Positions 8,658-22,041 of a stretch of 64,000 nt of DNA are shown here, in pieces; position 1 is the first letter of the stretch; each line of letters opens with the position of its first letter. The notes beneath the pieces are model-generated. The model saw nothing but the letters and a program-made list of their open reading frames with translations, made no database searches and was not told the DNA's origin. The translations under genes and the position numbers were made by a program. This stretch comes from an uncultured Alphaproteobacteria bacterium (GTDB lineage: Bacteria; Pseudomonadota; Alphaproteobacteria; CAAHEQ01; UBA3637), in NCBI GenBank assembly GCA_947627155.1, contig CANQUX010000001.1:1-64000 (forward strand), in the 5' to 3' direction.

Positions 8658-10066
8658 AAAAATTGTTTTTTTCAGGTGCTTTTTTCGCGTTTTTAATCGG
8701 CTGTACGGTCGGACCCGATTATCATCAGCCGATATTCTTTTCCGATAAACAGCTTGAAAAAGCGTTGGATTTAAAACCTGCCGTCACGCATCATTTACCG
8801 TTTCATCCCTTGGATTTTCATGATGAAACGCTCACGCTTTTAATGAAAAAAGCCATAAAAAACGCGCCGACGGTGCGCTCGGCCGTTTTACGGGTGCGTC
8901 AGGCGCGACAAAGCGTGAAAACAGCGGCGGCCGCTTTGGCTCCGACACTTGATTTAGAGGCCGGCAGAACGTATGAGAAAGAAAGCAAAAATATGGGGAT
9001 TGCCCTTGATGAAGATTTTTATCAGCTCGGGTTTGATGTCAGTTGGGAAATTGATATTTGGGGTGCCAATCGGCGGCGGTTGGAACAAGCTGAAGCGCAG
9101 GAAAGGGCGGCTTTCGAATCGTTAAAGAACGTTTATGTTTCCCTGCTGGCCGAAACGGCGCGGTTATATATTGATTTGCGCATGCAGGAGGAATTGTTGC
9201 AAAAAGCGCGGGAGAACGTTTCTTTGCAAAACGAAACATATCAGCTTGTCAAAGATAAGTTTGAAACGGGATTAACGGGCGGCGTAAATGTGAATCAGGC
9301 AAAATATTTGGTGGAAAGCACGCAAGCTTCCGTGCCGAAACTGGAATATAATATTCAAAGTGATATCAATGCGCTGGCGGTTTTACTGGGTGAAATGCCG
9401 CAAAATGTTCAAAAAATTGTTGAACGAAAAAATCAAAATATAACCAAGCAAGTTTTTAATTATCCGATTGAAAAATTAAGGGAATTACCGGTTAGTGTGG
9501 TGCGTAACCGTCCCGATGTGCGGGCGGCGGAGGAAAATCTTATCGGGCAGAATGCCGCTGTCGGTGCGGCCGTTGCGGCGCTGTATCCGAACGTGTCGAT
9601 TTCAACCTTTTTCGGATTGCAATCCGTTCACGCGGGTGATCTTTTCGAAAAAAACAGTTACGGTTATTCGATATCACCCAAGCTTACGCAACCCGTTTTT
9701 CATTTCGGCGCGCTTAAAAACAATGTCACCCTTCAAAAACTGATCAAAGAAGAATATGAAATTCAATATGAACAACAAATATTAAATGCCGTTCAGGAAA
9801 TTCGAAACGCGTTATCCGATTTGGAAAATGAAGTGCGGGCTAACCGCTTTTATCAATCCTCCTATCGGCAAATTGCCAAGGCGGCGGATTTGTTGCGTGA
9901 TCGATATAAAAACGGCTTGATTGAATATTCCGAGGTGTTGGATTCCGAACAACGACGCGTGGAAGCGCAAACAAACGTGATTCAATCGAATGCGGCGTTA
10001 TATCAAAACATTGCGGCATTTTATAAAGCCGTCGGCGGCGAAGTTAATACGGCATTTCACGAATGA
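8654..10066 (+). CDS. NodT-family outer-membrane efflux lipoprotein
   Basis: MKKLFFSGAFFAFLIGCTVGPDYHQP lipobox; SWEIDIWGANRRRLEQAEA; RPDVRAAEENL. Internal start at 8654 chosen from the longer ORF at 8471. Confidence 0.9.
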   Translation: MKKLFFSGAFFAFLIGCTVGPDYHQPIFFSDKQLEKALDLKPAVTHHLPFHPLDFHDETLTLLMKKAIKNAPTVRSAVLRVRQARQSVKTAAAALAPTLDLEAGRTYEKESKNMGIALDEDFYQLGFDVSWEIDIWGANRRRLEQAEAQERAAFESLKNVYVSLLAETARLYIDLRMQEELLQKARENVSLQNETYQLVKDKFETGLTGGVNVNQAKYLVESTQASVPKLEYNIQSDINALAVLLGEMPQNVQKIVERKNQNITKQVFNYPIEKLRELPVSVVRNRPDVRAAEENLIGQNAAVGAAVAALYPNVSISTFFGLQSVHAGDLFEKNSYGYSISPKLTQPVFHFGALKNNVTLQKLIKEEYEIQYEQQILNAVQEIRNALSDLENEVRANRFYQSSYRQIAKAADLLRDRYKNGLIEYSEVLDSEQRRVEAQTNVIQSNAALYQNIAAFYKAVGGEVNTAFHE

Positions 10067-10138
10067 GGGGGTAATTGAAAGATTTTTTGTTAAAAAAAAG
10101 AAAAAATAGTATTTTTTTTGTTTTTGTTAAGAAAATAA

Positions 10139-11287
<1,149 letters not shown>

Positions 11288-11303
11288 ATTAAAAGGAGGT
11301 TTT

Positions 11304-11942
11304 ATGAAAAAATTTATTTTATGTTTTGTTGCTTGTTCATTTTTAACGGCTTGTGCCACGAACCCTTATACGGGGGAAAGTCAGGTTGCCAAAACGGCTT
11401 GGGGAACGGGAATCGGTGCCGCTGCCGGTGCGGGTGTCGGAGCGCTTATCGGCGGTAAAAAAGGTGCGTTAATCGGTGCGGGCGCCGGGGCGTTGGTAGG
11501 AGGCGGCGCCGGTGCTTATATGGATATTCAGGCACGCAAATTACGGGAAGAATTAGTCGGTACGGGTGTTCAGGTGGTTGAAAGAGACGGTAAAGTTTAT
11601 TTGATTATGCCCGGCAATATTACATTCGGTTCAAACGATCATACCGTTCAGCCGAACTTTATGCCCACGTTAAACTCCATTGCCAAAGTGATTAAAGAAT
11701 ACGATAAAACAATGGTGCAGGTAACGGGTTATACCGACAGCACGGGTTCGGCTGCGTTAAATAACGGTTTATCTGTGCAGCGCGCCAACGCGGTCGCCAA
11801 TTATTTAAGATTGCAAGGGGTTTCTTCCGACAGATTGTTGGTTGACGGCGCGGGGTCTAAAAATCCGATTGCATCGAATGCAACGGCTGCCGGTCGGGAA
11901 CAAAATCGGCGAGTGGAAATTGTGTTGATTAACAAAAATTAA
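11304..11942 (+). CDS. OmpA-family lipoprotein with glycine-zipper domain
   Basis: LTACATNPYTGE lipobox; GAAAGAGVGALIGGKKGALIGAGAGALVGGGAGAY; VTGYTDSTGSAALNNGLSVQRANAVANYL...GREQNRRVEIVL. Confidence 0.9.
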   Translation: MKKFILCFVACSFLTACATNPYTGESQVAKTAWGTGIGAAAGAGVGALIGGKKGALIGAGAGALVGGGAGAYMDIQARKLREELVGTGVQVVERDGKVYLIMPGNITFGSNDHTVQPNFMPTLNSIAKVIKEYDKTMVQVTGYTDSTGSAALNNGLSVQRANAVANYLRLQGVSSDRLLVDGAGSKNPIASNATAAGREQNRRVEIVLINKN

Positions 11943-11963
11943 CGCTGCTTTTTCGGAGTTTTT

Positions 11964-12611
11964 TTGATGATGGACAATAAAGTCATTCAGCTGCTGCCGG
12001 ACGGAACGTTAACGGTGACCGAACCGATTGAAAACGGTGAAAAAACCGTTCGATATTTTGATTCGCGCCTGCAAATGATTTTAAATATTGTTGAAAAAAC
12101 AAAAGAAAAAACTGTTATTACCAAATATATGCCCGACGGGCATTTTATTCAGTCAATAACCGTTGAAACGAAAGACAGCTTGACGGTTTATGCGCCTGAC
12201 GGCAAAACAAAACAGCGTGAAAAACACTTGGCAGTCGATGGCAACTGGTATGAAACGGTGTATCAAAAAGACGGGGTCACACCGTATCAAACGGCTGTTT
12301 TTGCGCCGGACGGAACATCAGATCGCGTGTTTTATCAGTCGGACGGCCATACAAAAGTGCAGGAAATTCATCAAGATGATAAGGGGTTAAGCAAAACACG
12401 CTTTTTTGCAGCCGACGGAGAAACGCTTTTAAAAACCGGTGAAGATTTAAGCGACGGGTCTACTCGTACCGTTTATTATCGAGCGGCGGGTGTTGTTGAA
12501 CGGGTTGAAACGGGGCCGTTAAAAGGGGAAACGGCCTCTAACGTTTATTTAATTGAAACATATGATGAAACCGGCACAAAAGTTGTGTCTGCCGAAAAGC
12601 AAAGCCGATGA
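11964..12611 (+). CDS. Hypothetical protein with repeated PDG/ADG motifs
   Basis: 215 aa ORF; LPDGTL, MPDGH, APDGK, KDGV, APDGT, AADGE. Confidence 0.6.
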   Translation: MMMDNKVIQLLPDGTLTVTEPIENGEKTVRYFDSRLQMILNIVEKTKEKTVITKYMPDGHFIQSITVETKDSLTVYAPDGKTKQREKHLAVDGNWYETVYQKDGVTPYQTAVFAPDGTSDRVFYQSDGHTKVQEIHQDDKGLSKTRFFAADGETLLKTGEDLSDGSTRTVYYRAAGVVERVETGPLKGETASNVYLIETYDETGTKVVSAEKQSR

Positions 12612-12660
12612 ACGGGTGATTTTTCTTGACGAGGCGAGTTGTATTTGATAAACTGAAAAA

Positions 12661-13125
12661 ATGCAAACGCTGATTGAATTATATTTAAAAATTTTTCATT
12701 TTTGGATGCGCTTTCCGCAAAAAATTCGTTTTTTGCTGGTGGGCGGATATAATACCTTGTTTTCTTATGTGTTGTTTGCTTTGTTTGTGCATTTTTTAGG
12801 AAATGAATATGCCCAGTTTTCATTATTGGCGGCTTATATTCTTTCCTCCGTCAACAGTTATTTAACGCAAAAGTTTTATGTGTTTAACACGCGAGGCGCT
12901 TATTGGCAGGAGTATGTGAAGTGTTGTTCCGTGTGGATGGCCTCTTACGGCGTGAATGCGTTGTTATTATATGTGTTGATGCGACTTTTGCATATGAACC
13001 CGTATATCGGCCAGTTCATTGCCGTTTTTTGCGTAACTGTTTTTAATTATGTGTTTTTAAAGCATTTCGCTTTTCATGCGTCCGGTTTGAAGCGCATAAA
13101 GCAATTGTTCACGCGTCGGCGGTAG
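12661..13125 (+). CDS. GtrA-like family membrane protein
   Basis: KIRFLLVGGYNTLFSYVLFALFVHFLGNEYAQFSLLAAYILSSVNSYLTQKFYVF. Confidence 0.8.
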   Translation: MQTLIELYLKIFHFWMRFPQKIRFLLVGGYNTLFSYVLFALFVHFLGNEYAQFSLLAAYILSSVNSYLTQKFYVFNTRGAYWQEYVKCCSVWMASYGVNALLLYVLMRLLHMNPYIGQFIAVFCVTVFNYVFLKHFAFHASGLKRIKQLFTRRR

Positions 13126-13776
13126 GTGATGAACGCCCGCATGCGTTGTTAAAAAATAGCCCGTTAAAGCCAGTGCCTGTATCACTTGTAATTTTTCCGC
13201 CTTTTCCTCCCGATGGCATAAAAATGACGGGAGCGGTAACAGTAAATGCGCATAGGGCAATCCCTTTTCCCGACTGACGGCTCGTCCCGTTTTCGGTGAA
13301 ATGAAGGCCAAATCATCGGCAGAGCCGCTGCCCGCGCAAGCGGTTAAATCAAAGCCGAAGCCCAAGGCTTTTAATAAATCTGCTTCCCAAAGCGCATAGC
13401 GTTTCATCAGAGAAGACTCTTGAAAATGATCTAAAAAATCAAGAGTTAATGTGTATATTTGCTCGGCTTTTTGTCGTTCGGGTAAAACCTCGTTTAAAAG
13501 AGCGCATAAAGATGACAAAATATAAAGCCGGAATTTATCATCTAAAAAATCAGCATAAAAAGAACGAACGTCATCTAAATAAAAATGCCCCAACTGTTCG
13601 GGTAAGCGCGCCTGCCACCGAAGGGCGCAAAACGAGCCGATTTGCGGTGGCTTTTTTGTTTTGATAACGCCCAAATATCGCCCGTTTTCTTTTGTTAAAA
13701 TTGATAAAATATAATTTTTTTCCCCGAGCGGGCGAACGGAAAGTAAAAGCGCATTTTCTGTTTTAAAAGACGGCAT
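13057..13776 (-). CDS. recO: DNA repair protein RecO
   Basis: 239 aa, RecO-like N-terminus and adjacency to era/rnc. Confidence 0.85.
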   Translation of the reverse strand: MPSFKTENALLLSVRPLGEKNYILSILTKENGRYLGVIKTKKPPQIGSFCALRWQARLPEQLGHFYLDDVRSFYADFLDDKFRLYILSSLCALLNEVLPERQKAEQIYTLTLDFLDHFQESSLMKRYALWEADLLKALGFGFDLTACAGSGSADDLAFISPKTGRAVSREKGLPYAHLLLPLPSFLCHREEKAEKLQVIQALALTGYFLTTHAGVHHLPPTREQLLYALQTGRMKSEML

Positions 13777-13785
13777 TTTTTAGCT

Positions 13786-14694
13786 TTACACCTGATAATC
13801 CAAACCCCATTCGGCATAACGGGAGGGATCATTAGCCCAGTTTTCTTTCACGCGTACCGTTAAAAACAAGTGAACGGTTGTTTCCAATAAACGAGATAAA
13901 TCACGGCGTGCCGATTCGCCGATTTTTTTAAGCATACTTCCGTTTTTCCCGATAATCATGGGCTTTAAGCTGTCGCGCTCAACAAAAACGGTTTGCTCAA
14001 TACGAATGCCGGTTTTTGTTTCCTCCCATTTTGTTGTGGTCACGGCCAGCGTATAGGGCAGTTCCTGTTGTAAATATAAGAACAATTTTTCGCGCGTGAT
14101 TTCAGCGGCAAACAGGCGATTCGGCAAATCGGAAAGGTTATCATCGGGAAAGAGCCAGGCCCCTTCGGGCGCAACAGAGAGCAAATATTTTTTGAGTTCG
14201 TCCGTTTGTTCCCCTGTTTGCGCCGAAACCATAAATGTTTCGGTAAATACGGGCGATTCGTTTAAGCGTTGAATTAAAGGCAACAGGGCTTCTTTGGCTA
14301 CTAAATCAATTTTATTTAAAACCAACACGGCCTTTTTATTGTTTTTTTGCAATAATTGAATAATGTTTGTTGTGTCTTTATCAATGCCTTTTTTGGCATC
14401 AACAACCAACATTCGTAAGTCTGCTTCCTCCGATTCCGTTAAAGCCGAAGCAACCATGGCTCTGTCAAAGCGTCTTTTGGGTTTAAAAATACCCGGCGTA
14501 TCAACCAACACCAACTGCGTGTTATTTTCAACCACAATGCCGCGAATGCGACAACGCGTTGTTTGTGCTTTGGGAGATACAATGGAAACTTTGGCACCGG
14601 TTAACCGATTGACAAGCGTTGATTTTCCGGCATTTGTGGCGCCCAGTACGGCAATAAAGGCAAAATGTTGTTCCGTTTGTTGCGGGTTTGGCAT
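13786..14694 (-). CDS. era: GTPase Era
   Basis: GATNAGKSTLVNRLTGAKVSIVSPKAQTTR, VDTPGIF, NKIDLV, KH-domain C-terminus. Confidence 0.97.
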   Translation of the reverse strand: MPNPQQTEQHFAFIAVLGATNAGKSTLVNRLTGAKVSIVSPKAQTTRCRIRGIVVENNTQLVLVDTPGIFKPKRRFDRAMVASALTESEEADLRMLVVDAKKGIDKDTTNIIQLLQKNNKKAVLVLNKIDLVAKEALLPLIQRLNESPVFTETFMVSAQTGEQTDELKKYLLSVAPEGAWLFPDDNLSDLPNRLFAAEITREKLFLYLQQELPYTLAVTTTKWEETKTGIRIEQTVFVERDSLKPMIIGKNGSMLKKIGESARRDLSRLLETTVHLFLTVRVKENWANDPSRYAEWGLDYQV

Positions 14695-14695
14695 T

Positions 14696-15340
14696 TTATT
14701 CTCCCGTTAATTGGGTTAATAATTGTTTGGCGGCATTTTGTTCGGCTTCTTTTTTGGACGAACCGACGGCTTGCGCTTCCCCGAAACCGTCAATCTTAAC
14801 CTCAATGGTAAAATGCGGCGCGTGATCGGGGCCGATTCGGGAAATAACGGTATATTGCGGCATTTTTTGACGTTTTTGCGCCCATTCCTGCAACGCGGAT
14901 TTGGCATCTTTGATGGTTTCGTGCGAACGATCCAATAACGGTGTCCACCATGTTTGCACGAATTGTCGGGCTTTTTCCAAGCCTTGATCCAAATAAAGTG
15001 CCGCAATTAACGCTTCACATACATCAGACAAAATAGAATTGTTTTGACGCAATTCGTTATCGGTTGTGATAAGCCGTTTCGGTAATCCGATTTGTTTGGC
15101 AATTTCCGCCAACGTTTTTTCTTGCGCCAGTAAAGTAAAGCGCATGGCCCAATCTCCTTCGTTTTCAGCGGGAAAATGATGATACAGCATATCGGCCAAA
15201 ATCAGTCCTAAAACACGATCCCCCAAAAATTCCAACCGTTCGTAAGGGGCGCTTTTGCCGTGATTGGCCAACGTTAACGCCCGTTTATAAATCGGATTAT
15301 CCGTTATAACATGATCAACCGGAAGAATGGAAGAAGTCAT
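14696..15340 (-). CDS. rnc: Ribonuclease III
   Basis: ERLEFLGDRVLGLILADMLY; C-terminal dsRBD. Confidence 0.97.
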   Translation of the reverse strand: MTSSILPVDHVITDNPIYKRALTLANHGKSAPYERLEFLGDRVLGLILADMLYHHFPAENEGDWAMRFTLLAQEKTLAEIAKQIGLPKRLITTDNELRQNNSILSDVCEALIAALYLDQGLEKARQFVQTWWTPLLDRSHETIKDAKSALQEWAQKRQKMPQYTVISRIGPDHAPHFTIEVKIDGFGEAQAVGSSKKEAEQNAAKQLLTQLTGE

Positions 15341-16138
15341 TTATTCTATCCCCGTAAACAAACGATTGGCTCGAATAAATTCCGGCCACCGCCAAAATTG
15401 CCAAAAATCACCGTTGCCGTTGTTGGAATAGAAAATAAAGCGTGCTTTTCCTTCTAAATTCGTCATGGGTACGGATCCGAAAAAACGACTGTCCAATGAG
15501 TTGTCGCGGTTATCGCCCATGGCAAAGAAATGTCCTGCCGGCACGGTAAATTTTTTGGTGTTGTCGGGAAGCGACTCGTCGTTGTTTTCAAAAATGGTGT
15601 GAACAATGCCGTTCGGAAGTGTTTCGGCATATTCAAAAAAGGTGGCTCTGCCCATTTCCGTGTCAATGGTTTTCTTGCCGATGAGTTGTCGATCAACCAT
15701 TTTATCATTAATATAAAGACGGCCGTTAATCATTTGAACGGTATCACCCGGCAATCCGATAACGCGTTTAATATAATCAACATTTCCGGAGAGTTGCGGT
15801 TGAATTTCCGGTGTCATTCGAAAAATGACAACATCACCGCGCTTCGGTTCGCGTGCAAACAGTTTACCGTGCGGAATAATCGGTGCGGAAAACGGAAATG
15901 AATGCCGTGAGTAGCCGTAATCATATTTAGTAATAAACAAATAGTCACCGATCAGCAGAGTCGGTATCATGGAACCGGAAGGAATGTTATAGGGTTCAAA
16001 AGCACAGGAACGAATGGTTAAAGCAATAACCAATGCCCAAAAAATGCCGACGCATTCACGCCAAATACCTGTTTTTTTTGTTTTTTTCTCTTGTTGTGGT
16101 TTTTCTGTCGTTAAATATTCTTTTTTCATTGAAATCAA
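15341..16138 (-). CDS. lepB: Signal peptidase I
   Basis: PYNIPSGSMIPTLLIGDYLFITKYDYGYS, KRVIGLPGD, AMGDNRDNSLDSR. Confidence 0.97.
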   Translation of the reverse strand: MISMKKEYLTTEKPQQEKKTKKTGIWRECVGIFWALVIALTIRSCAFEPYNIPSGSMIPTLLIGDYLFITKYDYGYSRHSFPFSAPIIPHGKLFAREPKRGDVVIFRMTPEIQPQLSGNVDYIKRVIGLPGDTVQMINGRLYINDKMVDRQLIGKKTIDTEMGRATFFEYAETLPNGIVHTIFENNDESLPDNTKKFTVPAGHFFAMGDNRDNSLDSRFFGSVPMTNLEGKARFIFYSNNGNGDFWQFWRWPEFIRANRLFTGIE

Positions 16139-16178
16139 TCCTTTTATGTGTTATGTTATTCTCTATTCATTACTTTAA

Positions 16179-17905
<1,727 letters not shown>

Positions 17906-17968
17906 AGTTTTTTCTTGACGAAATATTAAAATATGAGTATAACTGAATTGTTATCAGGGGAATTAAAA

Positions 17969-18673
17969 ATGTTTTATTTTGATGCTCATTGTCATTTGCA
18001 AAACAAAAGACGGTTTGAAAAAGCAAAAAATTTGCATTTGAAATATTTTATTGTTAATGCAACTCATCCGGATAATTGGGAAGAGGTTTTTCAGGCTTCC
18101 CGGGTTATGCCGGAAATATTGCCGTGTTTGGGTGTACACCCGTGGTATATTGATCGGTTGCCTATTCATTGGGTGAATATATTAAGTCAATACTTAAATA
18201 AAAATCCGAACATTATGGTTGGTGAAATCGGGTTAGACGGTACCAAGCCTGATTTAGTGCATCAGGCAGATGTTTTTGAAAGCTGCTTGAAATTGGCGCA
18301 GATATATAAGCGTCCCGTTCATATTCACGGACATAAAGCATGGATGTTAATTTCCGAAATTTTGTCTTGTTATCCCGATATGGTTTTTGTGTTACATAAC
18401 TTTAACGGCAACGAAACAATGGTTCGACGTTTTTTGAAATTAAAGAATGCTTATTTTTCTTTAATGAATTCGCGTAGATTTGCAATTATACCGGCCGACA
18501 GAATTTTGGTCGAAAGTGATTCGCCCGATAAAAACAGACGATTGGAAAATGTGATTGAAGTCGGAAATCAATTCGGATGCGGTTGGAAACAGCTGGATCG
18601 TAATTTTCTTGATTTTTTCAGTCACTTTCCTGACGGACTGCGTAATACACCGAAGGGTTTGTTTCGGTGGTAA
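17969..18673 (+). CDS. TatD-family metal-dependent hydrolase
   Basis: FDAHCHLQ, LGVHPWYID, VGEIGLDG, PVHIHGHKAW, LVESDSPD. Confidence 0.85.
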   Translation: MFYFDAHCHLQNKRRFEKAKNLHLKYFIVNATHPDNWEEVFQASRVMPEILPCLGVHPWYIDRLPIHWVNILSQYLNKNPNIMVGEIGLDGTKPDLVHQADVFESCLKLAQIYKRPVHIHGHKAWMLISEILSCYPDMVFVLHNFNGNETMVRRFLKLKNAYFSLMNSRRFAIIPADRILVESDSPDKNRRLENVIEVGNQFGCGWKQLDRNFLDFFSHFPDGLRNTPKGLFRW

Positions 18674-19422
18674 TGCAATCAATGAATGACAGAACCCGGC
18701 TTTTGCTGGGAAAAGCGGCAATGGAACGGTTGTCAAAAGCGCATGTTTTAATTGCCGGTGTCGGCGCTGTCGGTTCTATGGCTGCCGAAGCTTTGGTTCG
18801 AAGCGGTGTTTGTCATTTAACGCTTGTTGATTTTGATGTTGTTTCAATCAGTAATTTTAATCGACAGATTTTTGCCACAACAGCGTCATTAAATCAGCCG
18901 AAAGTAAAGGTTGCCGAAGAACGGTTACGGTTAATAAATCCGTCGGTGTGTATTCGGAAAAAAGAACTGAAAATCAGTGCGCAAACGATTGAATTGCTCT
19001 TTGACGAACCGTTTGATTTTGCCATTGATGCCATTGATTCGCTCAATGCCAAAACGATATTAATTGAAGCGTTTATGCAAAAAAAAATTCCGTTTGTATC
19101 GGCCATGGGGGCCGCTTTAAAAACCGATATGACACGCGTGCGATTAAGTGCCATGAAAAAAACAATCGAGTGCCCGTTGGCGGCATTTGTTCGGAAACGA
19201 TTACGGCGGCGCGGTGTTGATTTATCATTCCCCGTTGTTTGGTCAGATGAGTGCGTTTCCGATAAAAAGCATTTGGCTCCGATTGAAGAAACGGGTTTTG
19301 CCGAACGACGCGCCATGGGATCCGTTATGACAATAACGGGAGTGTTCGGGTTAATGTGTGCACATGAAGCCCTCTTGTTTTTAACGCACAATGAAAAGAG
19401 TTTCTATGATGGACGTTTTTGA
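18670..19422 (+). CDS. tcdA: ThiF/E1-like, tRNA threonylcarbamoyladenosine dehydratase-like
   Basis: AHVLIAGVGAVGSMAAEALVRSGVCHLTLVDFDVVSISNFNRQIFA. Confidence 0.85.
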   Translation, partial: VMQSMNDRTRLLLGKAAMERLSKAHVLIAGVGAVGSMAAEALVRSGVCHLTLVDFDVVSISNFNRQIFATTASLNQPKVKVAEERLRLINPSVCIRKKELKISAQTIELLFDEPFDFAIDAIDSLNAKTILIEAFMQKKIPFVSAMGAALKTDMTRVRLSAMKKTIECPLAAFVRKRLRRRGVDLSFPVVWSDECVSDKKHLAPIEETGFAERRAMGSVMTITGVFGLMCAHEALLFLTHNEKSFYDGRF

Positions 19423-21718
19423 AATTGAAGAACCGAATGATGTGATAATGACGGAAGGAAAATGTGAGCAAGTTGTTGAAATGTTTCCGTTTTTATCTGA
19501 ACTCAATCCCGAACAACGGCAAGCGGTGGAACATACAGAGGGACCCTTGTTGGTTTTATCGGGTGCCGGTACGGGAAAAACACGCGTTTTAACAACTCGA
19601 ACGGCTTATATTATTGAAAAACATTTGGCAAAGCCTTATCAAATTTTAGCCGTAACATTTACCAATAAAGCCGCTAATGAAATGAAATTGCGGTTGGAAA
19701 AAATGATCGGTTCGGCAGCTTTTTCCGTTTGGTTGGGCACTTTTCATGCCATCGGCGTTAAAATTTTGCGCAAATATGCCGAAAAATTAAATTTAACCTC
19801 CGATTTTACCGTATTGAGTGCCGATGATCAGGAGCGGTTAATCAAAAATATATTAACGGAAAGAGGCATTGATGTTAAAAAATATGATCCCGCAACGGTT
19901 CTTGAAATCATTCAACGATGGAAAGATCGGGGTTTGTTGCCGCAAGAAGTTGATTTCAGAGAAAAGAAGTCACAAATCAGCGGATTGGCTTTTGACAGTT
20001 ATCAAACATATCAAAATCGATTGCATATGTTAAATGCCGTTGATTTCGGCGATTTGTTGCTGTTACCCATTGTGCTTTTTCGGGAAAATCCCGATGTTTT
20101 GGAAGAATATCAGACGAAATTTCGCTATATTTTGGTTGATGAATATCAAGATACCAATGTAGCCCAATATTTATTACTGCGTTTGTTGGCGCAAAAGTGG
20201 CATAATATTTGTTGTGTGGGTGATGATGATCAATCCATTTATTCGTGGCGCGGCGCCGAAGTCGGTAATATTTTGAGTTTCAAAAAATTTTATCCGGATG
20301 CCGATATTATTCGTTTGGAAAGAAATTATCGCTCGACGGCACATATTTTGGGTGCGGCATCAGGTTTAATCAGTCATAACGAATCGCGTTTGGGCAAAAC
20401 ATTAAAACCGGCCGATGATAATGCCGATGTCGGTCAAAAAGTAACGGTTAAAGGCTTTTGGAATGATATGCAGGAGGCCGATTGGGTTTCCGATCAAATA
20501 GAATTTGCGCAAAAACGCGGTGTGTTACTCTCGCAAATGGCCATTTTGGTACGAGCAACGTTTCAAACGCGCTTGTTTGAAGATACTTTAAGAAAAAAGG
20601 GTATTCCTTATAAAATTATCGGCGGTTTTAAGTTTTATGAACGGGAGGAAATTAAAGATGCTGTTGCCTATTTGCGCTTGATTTTAAATTCAAATGACGA
20701 TTTGGCATTTTTACGGGTTGTCAATAAACCGAAAAGAGGCGTTGGTGCAAAAGCATTGGAAGCTGTAACGGAAACGGCGCGGGAAAAGAAAGTCAGTTTG
20801 TTTGATGCGGTGGCATGGGCTCCGTTAAAAGGAACGGTGCGGCAATCATTGGACAGTTTTATTTATTTGATCAAACGGGCGCAGGAAAAGGCGCAGACGG
20901 CAACATTACCTGAAACGGCGCGGTTTGTTTTGGAAGAAAGCGGCTATATGCAATTATGGCAACAGGAAAAATCGCCGGAAGCCGACGGACGGATTGAAAA
21001 CATAGAAGAATTATATAATGTATTGCATGATTATGACACCATTCGCGATTTTGTCGAATACGCCTCATTGGTTTCGGATACCGATGAAACGGGTAATGAA
21101 GATCAGTTGATTGTGATGACGCTGCATGCCTCGAAAGGATTAGAGTTTCAAAATGTTTATTTAACGGGATGGGAAGAAGAATTGTTTCCGCATAAAAAGG
21201 CACTTGATGAATCCGGCACGGACGGATTGGAAGAAGAACGGCGATTGGCTTATGTGGGCTTAACGCGTGCCCGAAAATTTGCCGCCGTCACTTATGCCAA
21301 TAACCGCAGAATGTACGGACATTGGGTAAATGCGCTGCCCAGTCGGTTTATCGAAGAATTGCCGCCCGAGCATATTACTATGACGGGAACGGGGTCGCGT
21401 GCATTTCTGCCGGCCGATCGGCAAAATTATTTTGATCGACGCGCGCGGGATTTTGATTCCGATGCCGATGACGGCAGTGTTTTTGATAAAGGACAGTGGA
21501 AACGTGAAACATTTCAAAAAGCGGCATATGATTTTTATGATCGTTCGCCGGTGAAAGTTTATCAAACAAAAGAAACGGGTTCGCGGTTGGGAAAACGGGT
21601 ACGCCATGAAATATTCGGAACAGGAACGGTTATTCGTGCCGAGGGGGAACGGTTGGATGTGCGTTTTGATTCGGGTGAAATCAAAAAAATAATGGCACGT
21701 TTTTTAGAAGAAATATAA
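19391..21718 (+). CDS. uvrD: UvrD/PcrA-type ATP-dependent DNA helicase
   Basis: LNPEQRQAVEHTEGPLLVLSGAGTGKTRVLTTR, VDEYQDTN, GDDDQSIYSWRGA, LTRARKFA. Confidence 0.95.
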   Translation: MKRVSMMDVFEIEEPNDVIMTEGKCEQVVEMFPFLSELNPEQRQAVEHTEGPLLVLSGAGTGKTRVLTTRTAYIIEKHLAKPYQILAVTFTNKAANEMKLRLEKMIGSAAFSVWLGTFHAIGVKILRKYAEKLNLTSDFTVLSADDQERLIKNILTERGIDVKKYDPATVLEIIQRWKDRGLLPQEVDFREKKSQISGLAFDSYQTYQNRLHMLNAVDFGDLLLLPIVLFRENPDVLEEYQTKFRYILVDEYQDTNVAQYLLLRLLAQKWHNICCVGDDDQSIYSWRGAEVGNILSFKKFYPDADIIRLERNYRSTAHILGAASGLISHNESRLGKTLKPADDNADVGQKVTVKGFWNDMQEADWVSDQIEFAQKRGVLLSQMAILVRATFQTRLFEDTLRKKGIPYKIIGGFKFYEREEIKDAVAYLRLILNSNDDLAFLRVVNKPKRGVGAKALEAVTETAREKKVSLFDAVAWAPLKGTVRQSLDSFIYLIKRAQEKAQTATLPETARFVLEESGYMQLWQQEKSPEADGRIENIEELYNVLHDYDTIRDFVEYASLVSDTDETGNEDQLIVMTLHASKGLEFQNVYLTGWEEELFPHKKALDESGTDGLEEERRLAYVGLTRARKFAAVTYANNRRMYGHWVNALPSRFIEELPPEHITMTGTGSRAFLPADRQNYFDRRARDFDSDADDGSVFDKGQWKRETFQKAAYDFYDRSPVKVYQTKETGSRLGKRVRHEIFGTGTVIRAEGERLDVRFDSGEIKKIMARFLEEI

Positions 21719-21849
21719 AAAAACACATAAAGGCGTTTTTAAGAACGCGAGAAAACGAAAATATTTAAATTGGAAGAAATTTTAATTGTATTTTCAGAAA
21801 AAAAATGCTATGTTAAAATGTGTTTTATCATATTCAGCGGGAGAAAACA

Positions 21850-22041
21850 ATGTCTCTTTCAGAAAACATTTCAGTTAAATTGCTCAATAAAATGGGTCCG
21901 TTCAAATTATTTATATGTTTATGTATATTGATTCTTTTCATTTTTTTCTTATTGATGCCTAATTTTTCCGAATATCAAAATATGACGCAAGAAACCATGA
22001 ATCGAATCAAAACAGTAGATGCCCAAGCCGGAGACAGATAA
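21850..22041 (+). CDS. Small single-TM hypothetical protein
   Basis: 63 aa from internal ATG, hydrophobic core, preceded by gggag. Confidence 0.45.
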   Translation: MSLSENISVKLLNKMGPFKLFICLCILILFIFFLLMPNFSEYQNMTQETMNRIKTVDAQAGDR

